From positions 2,170,001 to 2,234,000 of the forward strand of contig JAHWDD010000002.1 in the NCBI GenBank assembly GCA_023897205.1: a stretch of DNA of 64,000 bases. Direction: 5' to 3'. Under the pieces are notes generated by a model. That model ran no database searches. It worked only from the letters and a program-made list of their open reading frames with translations, and had not been told where the DNA came from. Positions 55,719 through 64,000 of this stretch are shown piece by piece; position 1 is the first letter of the stretch; the number at the start of each line of letters is the position of its first letter. Source of the stretch: Exophiala sp. HKRS030 (lineage: Eukaryota; Ascomycota; Eurotiomycetes; Chaetothyriales; Herpotrichiellaceae). Made by a program: the position numbers and the translations under genes.

Positions 55719-57334
55719 TCAAGCTTCAATTCCAAGACTCCTACACTTTGCTCTGAAATCGTCCATGCCTACGTACGCGCCGCAGACTCTGCGTTTTCCT
55801 TCGAAGCCCAACCTACCGTGCAAGACGCGCCAGTTATCAAAGATGACTGGTTCACCAGGCTGTAATTTTACAGTGATTAGAAACTCGGGAGATTCGAGGA
55901 TGCGGGCCCACTCGCGCGCCGCGGTATACCAGTTCTTCAGGGCCGTGTGGTTTGGAAATGTCGGTGTTGTTGGGGTGTCGCGGTCTAGGTTATTCCAACG
56001 AATCTGGACGCTAAATGACGGAAAGAAATGTGTTAGTTGGTGGCCCTGTGCCTTTTGGTTTTTGGGAAGCATGGAAGGAACATCAAGGGATGGAAATCAA
56101 AGGGGGGAGGATGACAGGAAGGAGGAAATTCGGGTACCTACAGTGTCGAGGGAGACGGAGACGTAATGGACGGGTTCGGCGAAGAATGACAAAAGACGGG
56201 GTACCCCTGGAGGTTGGAGGCGGTGTTGTAAAAGGAGCCTTCTGGGGCGCCGAGGGCGGCCGACTTGATGGGGTAGGTGGCGAGCGAGTGGTAGTGCTGG
56301 GGGAATTTGTCGTACAGGTGGGCGGCGGCGGCGAAGCCGTCGACAAAGGTGGACTCGCCTCCCGTGCCCGGCTTGGAGGGGTCGGCGATGGACGTGTGCG
56401 AGAGGAGGTGGAACAGCTGCAGGCCCGCCGGGTCGGTGAAGTAGGTCGTGTCGGTGTGGGGAGGTAAAGGGTCGTTGGTGTAGGCCGTGTCGATCGGGTT
56501 GACCTCGCTCGTGAAATCCCAGAAGCCTCCGTAGTGGGTGGCTCGGATGTGGGCAATGCGCTCGATCAGGGACTGTGTCGACGCCGGATCCGCCGGAGTC
56601 CCGGGGATGAAACAGAGACCCGTGTCGTGGATGGCCGAGAGGAACGATTCGAGACCTCGAGGGCTCGACGACGACATGATGGCACCGTAGTCGACCTTTG
56701 GCATTGGTGAAGTCGTGGGGAGGACGGGGGTCCAGTGTCGGGAGGGTGCGCGTTTGGAAGTTTTTGCGCTTGCGGATGACGACGACTTGGACGACGACTG
56801 CGTGAAGGGAGGGTGTGTCTCGAGCCACGACCACGGGTAGAGACTCTTGTGTTCGGCGGGCCACGTAACTTGGAGCCCTTCGGGAGTGGGCTCGACGTTG
56901 GACACTTTGATCTCCGGGTCGATGGTGAAGGTGTCGAGTTGTCGCTGGTGAGTGCTCGGGTGTTGGCAGTCGGCGCAGGGGCAGTGGTCGCGGAGCCAGA
57001 AGGAGGGGAAACGCATGGCCGTTCCGTCAAAGTCGACCAGAACCTCTTGATTCGCCATGTCGTTGACGAGCACCTGTGGTACGCCCGAAGTGCTGGACAT
57101 GTGGCGTTGTCGTCGTTGTGAGTGCCATGTGGTCACTGGGTGAGAGTGAGACTGTGCCTGTGCGCTCGTATCGCGCAGCTTCGCTCTCTGTCCGGCGTGC
57201 GAGGTTCTGGGTAGATCCGATCGCGATCCCGAAATGTGCCTCTGGGAAGCAAAGCACTTCGCCTCGTGTGCTCTGCTTCGACCAAGGCTTGTACGTGCCA
57301 CTTGAGCAAGGATACCGGCTGTGCGTGTCTTCAT
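55719..57334 (-). CDS. carnitine-pathway 2-oxoglutarate/Fe(II) dioxygenase (gamma-butyrobetaine or trimethyllysine dioxygenase)
   Basis: Two exons are read (56142-57334 and 55719-56010; donor GTAGGT, acceptor ATTTAG), giving 494 aa. The N-terminal 80 residues are Arg/Ser-rich without acidic residues, fitting mitochondrial import. A small zinc-binding domain follows (FWLRDHCPCADCQHPSTHQR, three Cys and one His), the hallmark of the GBBH/TMLH group. Then comes the TauD/TfdA jelly roll with the iron HxD in LPPHTDTTYFTDPAG, the 2-oxoglutarate/product region VQIRWNNLDRDTP, and the distal His and Arg in FDNWRVLHGR. Known members hydroxylate gamma-butyrobetaine (to carnitine) or trimethyllysine. I cannot separate the two by eye. 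The exon-1 end (SPSPSTL then VQIRWNN) is slightly uncertain. The body of exon 1 is GC-rich. Confidence 0.9.
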
Positions 57335-58611
57335 TTTTCTTCCTTCTCGATTTTCGAAACCGCTCCTCTATTCTTGTACTTTAGTGTTGAGACGCAGAGC
57401 GAGCGTTTGTCGGGACCAACTGTTTCTCAAGCACAATTTCACCAACTGAAACAAGACCTGGATGACTTTCGAGGACGTCGCTGCAAGCTCGTGGAGGCGA
57501 AGTCGGAGGTTGCCGGCCAAGACAAGATGTGCGCATTACCCAATCGAAATGAGACATCGGCAGCCTCACGATACGATTCGCTGCTCAGTTCAGCCTTGCA
57601 TCGTGTTTCTCCTTATATACGATCAATCGAGCTTTACCAAAGCAAGATTTCAACTACTGTGGCTAGTTACGGTATGGCAAATCTGAGGCCAGGTGTTCTA
57701 CAGGAGGTGCTGCCCTTTTCAGAGATGCGAGCTTAACCTGGGCTCCTATGCGATGAGAGGGAAGCTTGGGGTCGTAATATTTGCCTCGAGGAGCGCGAAA
57801 CGTCTCTCTTCTCTTCGTCTTTGAAGCATCGTCGACCTACCATCCTACCAACCTCGTTCACATGACATCGGAATTGGCTTTGGAGGTCGGCTTTACGACA
57901 TGGATATCTCCAAGCTACCCTGATGGAACTTTTGAGGAGCACATCCACGCAAATGAGGGATTAAACAGTCATTATCTCCTGAAGTCAATCTCTTATCTTC
58001 ACAAGGAACTGCTGCCAGGCCACGTCAGTATCCTACAAGAGCACAAGGATGTGTAGCGTCCATGATGACCATTCGCGTTCGTTTCATTGATTGGAACTCT
58101 GCTGTGACTGGAGCCGCTGGCGTTCAAACTCCGGCATCGGCCAAGTCCCTGTCATGTTGTGGATGCTACAGACCTGGGGAAAGGCTTGAGACCTGTTGAT
58201 CGTACATGAATCTAGAAAAGCTTGTTTCAGAAACCGATATCAACCATTGAGACGTTTCTTCTGAGCAGTCGCATACGGAATGTTCCAGTACGAGTAGGAG
58301 ACCGTGATTTTTGCATGTTGGCCGGTTAGACCGGCAAATAAAAGCGAGGCGTCGAAGCGAAGACATGGTTCGTTTGCCGAGACACATGAGCATCAAATGA
58401 CTCTTTGTTTTGTCTGACGGTTTCCGGGTTGTGGCTGTGAGCGCTAATCCACCCGCTCGCAAACTCTGTCAGACTGAGGGATTTCGGCTTTAGGTCGTCC
58501 GGGATGCGCAGTGACCTTTGGCGAGATCGGATGCCTTTTCCTATTGATAAACACGCTCCTTCGGCTCCAACAACAATGTCATGACAATGTCTCGATAACG
58601 AAAAATTCACA
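57335..58611. other. intergenic, no gene recognised
   Basis: 1.28 kb lie between divergent genes. Frames of 166 codons (57236-57736, + strand, overlapping the dioxygenase start) and 91 codons (57781-58056) are open but show no domain or splice support. Confidence 0.5.
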
Positions 58612-60633
58612 ATGGCAGACGTCAACACAACAAACCAGGTAGTGCAGAGTCGACAGACACTGTCACCGACCGACACTCGAGACTCTGCCAATCTTTCTCG
58701 CGAACTGTCTCGCCAGACCACAAACTCTGAATATGGTGACCTCGGCCCAGATCCGGAAGAAGATGGCCGGAGTGAAAAGACCTCCACAGATGCTTCACCG
58801 TCTCGAGTCACAGGGCGCGACATGAATCTAACACGGACAATCACTAGACGTGAGACCATCTTGTCCAGGATTCGGACGCGACAACCGATAGGAAATTTTA
58901 GTCATCCGCTAGAGCATCAGAAAACGACCGTGGAGGATCTTGTGGATTTTGACGGTCCAGATGACCCATATAGACCAGTCAACTGGGCACTGAAGAAAAA
59001 AGTCATCACTACGGGACTCTATGGTCTCACCACGATGACAGCGACCTGGTCCAGTGCTGCGTACAGTCCCGGCACGAGGCAGGTGGCTGATGAGTATAAT
59101 GTTGGTACACAAACCGCTACCTTGGGTACGACATTGTTTCTGTTCGCTTTCGGCATTGGCCCTTTATTGTGGGCGCCCTTGTCCGAGGTTTTTGGTAGGA
59201 AGCATGCTGTCCTGCCGCCCATGTTTGTGGCCGCATGCTTTGCGTTTGCCACCGCAACGGCCAAGGACCTTCAGACCATCATGATCACCAGGTTCTTCTG
59301 TGGCTTCTTCGCCTCTGCTCCGGTCACCAATACAGGAGGCGTTTTGAGCGACCTGTTCCCTCCGACTCAACGAGGTATCGCCATAGCATCGTACGCCATG
59401 GCTGTCGTCATAGGACCAGTCTTTGGACCGATCGTTGGTGCTGCTTTGGTGGTTCAGCCGAGTCTTGGTTGGCGATGGACAGAATATCTGACAGGTATAA
59501 TGATGCTTTCCATCTTGGTCATTGACATGATATTCTTGGATGAATCATATCCGCCACGTCTCCTTGTCTACAAAGCGCGCCGACTGCGCCACCAGAGTGG
59601 AAATTGGGCTTTGCATGCCAAGTTCGAAGAATGGGATGTATCAATCAAAGAGCTAGGTAGAAAGGTAAGTTGCTTGGCCATAAATCTATGATGGCGCAAT
59701 GTATACTCACATGTCTAGTTCTTGGTTCGACCTTTTCAGCTTTTACTGACGCCAATTTGTGCTCTTGTTGCGCTATATGCAAGTTTTTGCTACGGGATCT
59801 TGTACATGCAGCTCGGTAAGTGCCATGGCAATGATCTTTCATGATGAAATATTGTACTTACAGATATGAAGGTGCCATTCCAATCATCTTCGAACAACAT
59901 CGACACTGGAAAGAGGTCCCTTCAGAGTTGCCCTTTTTGGCTATACTTGTGGGCGCAGTCACTGGTGCAGGTATCAATGTCTACAACCAGCTTGTTTACA
60001 ATCGTAAATCAGGTGGCAAGACTTCACCAGAACTGCGTCTACCGCCGATGATGTTTGGCTCGTTTCTTTTCAGCGCCGGTAAGTCTTATCGGCCGACTCT
60101 AACTCCGAACAGAGGTCACTGATCTGGGATAGGCATGTTTGTGACAGGCTGGACTGCGGATCCAAAGTAAGCATCTAGGACCCTATTCAATTTCGATTGT
60201 TGACACATTGCATCAGAATCCACTGGATTGCTCCGGTTATCGGCCTCACCATGACTGGCGTTGGATTCTTTACCATCTTCCAGGCAGCACTCAATTACCT
60301 AGTCGATACCTTTCAGAGATATGCTGCCAGTGCAGTAGCAGCGAATAGTTAGTTCCCCGGATCTTTAACGGGAAATGCGCTAACTCGAGGTATAGCCTTC
60401 TTGCGGTCATGTTTTGCAGCAGCGTAAGTGTATGAAGACACGTTCTAGAGGACTGACGTTGATATTCTCATCACAGGTTTCCTCTCATCATTTCGCCTTT
60501 ATACGCCAATGTGGGTATTCCTTGGGGCACCAGCATATTCGCCTTCTTCTCCGTGGCACTAATCCCAGTGCCCTTCTTCTTCTTCATTTTTGGCAAGCGT
60601 ATTAGAATGCGGAGCAAATGGAGTAGATTCTAG
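58612..60633 (+). CDS. MFS transporter, DHA1 (polyamine/multidrug exporter-like)
   Basis: Seven exons are read (58612-59664, 59719-59815, 59872-60078, 60133-60166, 60217-60347, 60396-60423, 60477-60633). All are in phase and give 568 aa. A 110-residue hydrophilic Ser/Thr/Arg-rich N-terminus precedes [21 protein letters not shown], the usual entry to helix 1 in Tpo/Flr/Caf5-type transporters. Helix 2-3 carries [20 protein letters not shown], the DHA1 signature (G-x-L-x-x-A-P-L-S-E-x-x-G-R), and [20 protein letters not shown] is motif C-like. The central loop contains [17 protein letters not shown]. The third exon uses the downstream AG (GAAG) of two close acceptors; only it keeps frame ([14 protein letters not shown]). 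Plasma-membrane proton antiporter by family; the substrate is unknown. It runs in the same direction as the amidohydrolase and DUF1989 genes downstream. Confidence 0.92.
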
Positions 60634-61043
60634 ATCTCAAATGCTCAGGATAAGCTAGCAGACCTGAGCCTCGAGAACAATCCAATGTCTAATGACAGTC
60701 CATGAGATGAACTTGAAGTCGAAGTGTCATTTCGAATGAACCCAGAGGGGTGGTTATAACGTGGGCATTGCTAATGGAGGATCGCAAGGCTGAACTGTAC
60801 CAGGCTCTACGGTCCAGCACGGCGCAACTGGTCCGGTGGCCATACTCTACCGTATTTGACTAGCATTTACGTAGCAATTCAGGCTACCTTCAAGCTCCCC
60901 TACGCAAGAACACTCCTCTGAAGCGATTGCTCTTCGCGAGGTCTGGTGACCAGAAACTAGGCCTCGCTGGAGCTCGTGATATCTATGATAGAAATTGTTT
61001 GACGTTCTCCTGTATCACCAGGCAGAGGCACCACTTCGATAAG
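60634..61043. other. intergenic, no gene seen
   Basis: 410 bp lie between two plus-strand genes. The reading frame of the downstream gene is open from 60927, but no family similarity appears before 61044. Confidence 0.5.
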
Positions 61044-62405
61044 ATGGACTCGATGGCAGTCGAAGATGATGTTCCACTCGATCTGGAAAGCATCGTGACA
61101 CCCTGGAAGCTGCCCAGCCAAACTACCTACGTCTTGACGAGAGCAAATGTCATTGATCCCTCAGACGGAAGTGTTCAGCGTAATGTCACAGTCCGACTTA
61201 GCGGCGGTCTGGTCGTATCCGTTGCAGAGCCAGTGTCCGATGCGAAGAGCGCTGAAGAGGATGCAGAAGAAGTCGATCTGAGTGGCAAGTACATTTTGCC
61301 CGGCCTCTGGGACTGCCACGTACATTTGGCAGCTGTGCAAGGAAGCATGAGTCTTGATGAGATCCTGCAGTATCCGGCGCCGACAGGTCTTCTCAGGCAG
61401 CCAGAAGTAGGGCAAGCCATGATTGACCGAGGTTTCACGACTGTCAGAGACTGTGGTGGAGCTTTGCTGCCACTAAAGGAAGCATTTGAGGCCGGGATAC
61501 ATCCTGGACCTCGTCTTTTCCTCGCGGGTCGTCAACTTACTCAGTCCGGAGGCTCTGGTGATCACCGACCTCGGAGAGATGATAGCGATTGCTGCGGAGG
61601 CGGCAGGCAGCTGGCTTGTCGGACCGTAGACGGTGTACCAGAGTGCTTGAAATTCTCTCGAGAGGAGTTACGACTTGGGGCAGACTTTATAAAAATCATG
61701 GGAGGAGGCGCTATCTCAAGTCCTAGAGGGTCGTTGGGGGATATCGACTTTACGGACGAGGAAATCAGAGCCATCACAACGGTGACATCGAATGCGGGAA
61801 CCTTCACAACCGCACATGCATATACCCCTCAAGTCATCCAGCACGCAATACGCAATGGCGTTTTGGGAATCGAGCACGGCAATTATCTGGACAAGGCCAC
61901 CGCCCAAATGATGGCACAGAAAGGAGTATATCTGACTCCTACCCTGGCGACGTCCGCGGCCGCATCTATGCCGGAGTTTCATGGTTTCGTCAGTGAGAGT
62001 TCGAGAAAGAAACTTCGGAGTAGTCTGGAAAGAGGCCTCGAGGCAATAAAGATCGCGAAAGAAGCCGGCGTCACCATTTGCTTTGGCACTGATCTTCTTG
62101 GGCCGATGCATTTTGCACAAACGAAAGAGTTTGTGCTAAGACGATCTGTGCAGACACCACTTGAGATTCTTCAGAGCGCCACTGTGAACGCAGCGCGCAT
62201 GATGAAGCACCACGATTCGTTGGGCCGAGTTGCTCCGGGTTTCATTGCCGATCTTCTCATACTCAATGAGAATCCATTGGAAGACATCACGGTATTGGAC
62301 AGGCCTGATAAACATTTGTTGGCGGTCTTCAAAGAAGGCAGGCTCATGACCTCGCGCTGGTCGCGGCTTCAGCCAAAGAGTCGTAGGCCCGCAATGATCT
62401 TGTAG
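61044..62405 (+). CDS. amidohydrolase-superfamily metal-dependent hydrolase
   Basis: A single exon encodes 453 aa from ATG 61044 (the frame is open 39 codons further up). It is a TIM-barrel hydrolase with a binuclear metal centre. The HxH motif DCHVHLA (H92, H94) follows the beta-sandwich strand KYILPGLWD. The carboxylated-lysine candidate is in DFIKIMGGGAISS. Metal His residues are in TTAHAYT and GIEHGN, and the catalytic Asp is in CFGTDLLGPMH. The tail LGRVAPGFIADLLILNENPL is the usual closing sandwich strand. This subgroup includes fungal amidases/carboxypeptidases (ochratoxinase-like), imidazolonepropionase and prolidases; the substrate cannot be fixed. A Gly/Arg/Asp-rich loop (GGSGDHRPRRDDSDCCGGGR) occurs where related enzymes also carry a variable loop. 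It lies between an MFS exporter and a DUF1989-deacetylase gene. Confidence 0.9.
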   Translation: MDSMAVEDDVPLDLESIVTPWKLPSQTTYVLTRANVIDPSDGSVQRNVTVRLSGGLVVSVAEPVSDAKSAEEDAEEVDLSGKYILPGLWDCHVHLAAVQGSMSLDEILQYPAPTGLLRQPEVGQAMIDRGFTTVRDCGGALLPLKEAFEAGIHPGPRLFLAGRQLTQSGGSGDHRPRRDDSDCCGGGRQLACRTVDGVPECLKFSREELRLGADFIKIMGGGAISSPRGSLGDIDFTDEEIRAITTVTSNAGTFTTAHAYTPQVIQHAIRNGVLGIEHGNYLDKATAQMMAQKGVYLTPTLATSAAASMPEFHGFVSESSRKKLRSSLERGLEAIKIAKEAGVTICFGTDLLGPMHFAQTKEFVLRRSVQTPLEILQSATVNAARMMKHHDSLGRVAPGFIADLLILNENPLEDITVLDRPDKHLLAVFKEGRLMTSRWSRLQPKSRRPAMIL

Positions 62406-62853
62406 GCCTCAGAAGGAGATAACCTGATTTCAGGCGGCTAGTCAACAGAAACCCCTACTGGTCATCGTTCGCCTTTTAGTACGGCAGTCCAAAGCACTAA
62501 ACAGAGTCCTGCTCTTTCTCGAACTGGATCACGGTGAACTCCGTATTTTGACGATTTGCAAATCCGATGACCTCAATCGACCTTTTCCACCCAGGAGTTC
62601 TTCCACGGATAACAGTATCCCTGCTTTATCATGAACCGGCGAGGAATGTAAAGATTTCCATTTTGCTGGAACTACGGGCCCCCGCATCTACGAAAGCATA
62701 CTCCCAAGCGCTCATGTCCGCAGCATGGTCGACTGGGAGGGTGTTGAGTGAGCACTAAAAGGCATGATAAATAAGAACCAGACTTCAGGCTCTTGGGCAT
62801 TTTGCCTGTAGCCTCTAGCCGTCACCATAATAGTGTCAGGATATTGAAACAAC
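62406..62853. other. intergenic, no gene seen
   Basis: 448 bp upstream of the DUF1989 fusion gene, with only short frames. Confidence 0.5.
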
Positions 62854-64000
62854 ATGGGGATCATACCAGCACGCAAAGCTGTCGCCTTCTCCGTCAAGAG
62901 GGGTCAGCAAGTGAAAGTTGTCAACACTCATGGCAAACAAGTGGTGGATTTCTGGGCGTTTAACCCCAAGGATGCGAATGACTTCCTGTCCATGGTCCAT
63001 ACAAGGACCATCTTGCTCAAGGTGTCACTTTCTCAGGGGGACACGTTGTACAGCACAAGGAGGAAGCCCATGCTCGTCTTGACAGAGGACACCACGAAAG
63101 GCGTCCACGACATCATCTGGTCGGCCTGCGACGCTGAACGATATCGCATGCAAGGCTTCGATGGATACCACGACAACTGCACTGACAACATGCACCAGGC
63201 TTTGAAAGATAACTTTCCACATTTTGACATCGCGGACGACTGGGTCCCTGACCCCCTGAACTTGTTCATGAATGTGGCTATAGATCACCGTGGCGCGTTG
63301 GACATCAAAAATCCAACCTCTGAAAAGGGCCAGTATGTGACCTTGGAGGCACAGACGGATCTCATCATCGTCACGAGCGCTTGTCCTCAAGACATGGCTC
63401 CTGTCAATGCTGGTATGCCAACAGATTGCGAATATTTGGTTTCGGAGACAGGGGGCCTCGAGCAAATTCCACCCACGCCGCCACCACCGGTGGAAATCCG
63501 TCGCCGACGTGTCAAAGTGGCCTTGTCGTTCGATTTCGATGCGGTGTCACATTGGCTGGGCACCGGGTGCCACCCGGACAACAACATGGCCGACTACAGC
63601 TCCGGGATCTTTGCGGGTCAGGTTGGAGCTCTCCGGTTACTCGACATGCTCAAGAAGTGTGGAATTGCAGACCAGGTGACGTGGTTCATCCCGGGCCACA
63701 CCATAGAGACGTTTCCGCAGACAGTCCAGCGGGTGGTCGAATCCGGAGCGGAAATTGGGCTTCACGGTTATTCTCACGAAGGCATCTATCAGATGACGGC
63801 GGAGCAAGAGAAGGACGTCCTGCTCAAGTGCATCGACGTCGCGACAAAGTTGTGCGGCGGCAAAAAGCCACGGGGCTACCGGGCGCCCATGTACACCATC
63901 CGGGAGACCACGGTCAAGCTGCTCCGCGAACACGAGTTCCTCTACGACACGTCGCTCATGCACCACGACTCGCAACCCTACTTCACGCCCAGCGACCCGC
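62854..64000 (+). CDS. fusion of DUF1989 (urea-carboxylase-associated) and PuuE-like polysaccharide deacetylase, truncated by window end
   Basis: The frame is open from ATG 62854 to the last base (382 codons plus one base). Residues 1 to about 190 match DUF1989. They include GQQVKVVNTHGKQVVDFWAF, SLSQGDTLYSTRRKPMLVL, and the metal-site block MQGFDGYHDNCTDNMHQAL. A Pro-rich linker (IPPTPPPPVEIRRR) leads into a NodB/polysaccharide-deacetylase domain at about residue 225. This has VALSFDFDAVSHWLG (catalytic/metal Asp), WFIPGHTIETFPQ, EIGLHGYSHEGIYQM (H-x3-H metal ligands) and GYRAPMYTIRETTVKLL. The second domain resembles the PuuE allantoinase / HpPgdA group, not chitin deacetylases: there is no signal peptide. 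DUF1989 proteins accompany urea/guanidine carboxylase systems and PuuE opens allantoin, so the fusion suggests ureide, urea or guanidine nitrogen use. That function is inference. Confidence 0.88.
   Translation, partial: MGIIPARKAVAFSVKRGQQVKVVNTHGKQVVDFWAFNPKDANDFLSMVHTRTILLKVSLSQGDTLYSTRRKPMLVLTEDTTKGVHDIIWSACDAERYRMQGFDGYHDNCTDNMHQALKDNFPHFDIADDWVPDPLNLFMNVAIDHRGALDIKNPTSEKGQYVTLEAQTDLIIVTSACPQDMAPVNAGMPTDCEYLVSETGGLEQIPPTPPPPVEIRRRRVKVALSFDFDAVSHWLGTGCHPDNNMADYSSGIFAGQVGALRLLDMLKKCGIADQVTWFIPGHTIETFPQTVQRVVESGAEIGLHGYSHEGIYQMTAEQEKDVLLKCIDVATKLCGGKKPRGYRAPMYTIRETTVKLLREHEFLYDTSLMHHDSQPYFTPSDP

Noticed and set aside
56015..56864. long frames of 150-255 codons on both strands inside the dioxygenase gene
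   Set aside because: They are shadows of the GC-rich exon 1 of the dioxygenase, with Pro/Thr/Arg or Gly/Val low-complexity translations.
57236..57736. 166-codon plus-strand frame
   Set aside because: Overlaps the start of the divergent dioxygenase gene and its translation has no family character.

Overview
The window is nuclear DNA of a filamentous ascomycete (Pezizomycotina). It has single genes with short introns (about 45-75 nt, mostly GT-AG with CTGAC/CTAAC-type branch points), Zn2Cys6 transcription factors, a HET-domain gene, fungal MFS families and a divergent histone H4/H3 pair with introns. There are no operons, rRNA genes, convincing tRNA genes or CRISPR arrays. All exon structures below were read by hand from splice signals and frame continuity.

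Layout. 0.7-6.5 kb: three housekeeping genes on the minus strand (Kes1/Osh4-like sterol/PI4P carrier, class II fructose-bisphosphate aldolase, membrane-anchored ubiquitin protease). 7.5-9.5 kb: a HET-domain gene interrupted by one in-frame TAG. 9.5-16.3 kb: gene-poor DNA with a decayed SNF2-type helicase fragment and a degenerate 15-bp repeat array. 16.3-22.6 kb: three minus-strand genes that look like a small pathway unit (Zn2Cys6 regulator, anion:cation symporter-type MFS transporter, stand-alone YrdC/Sua5-like protein). 22.6-32.6 kb: long non-coding stretches around one gene, an Rpn4-like C2H2 factor. 32.6-36.8 kb: a decaying cluster, with a sulfatase remnant, a transcription-factor pseudogene and an intact Gfo/Idh/MocA oxidoreductase.

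38.7-55.4 kb is a dense housekeeping block: H4/H3, Mpv17-family protein, exonuclease V, a heme-dependent oxidative N-demethylase-like protein, ALG9, a GEN1/Yen1-type Holliday-junction resolvase, a double FolB-domain protein, an Arp10-like actin-related protein and a coiled-coil protein of unknown role. 55.7-64 kb is metabolic: a carnitine-pathway type 2-oxoglutarate dioxygenase, a DHA1 MFS exporter, an amidohydrolase, and a DUF1989-polysaccharide-deacetylase fusion cut by the window end. The last three run in the same direction and could form a nitrogen-compound catabolism unit.

The most unusual items are the DUF1989/PuuE-like fusion at the right edge, the HET gene split by a single stop codon, the co-decayed regulator plus sulfatase next to an intact oxidoreductase, the GC-AG intron after a 14-nt first exon in the GEN1 homologue, and the pentapeptide-like relic array at 14.0-14.2 kb.
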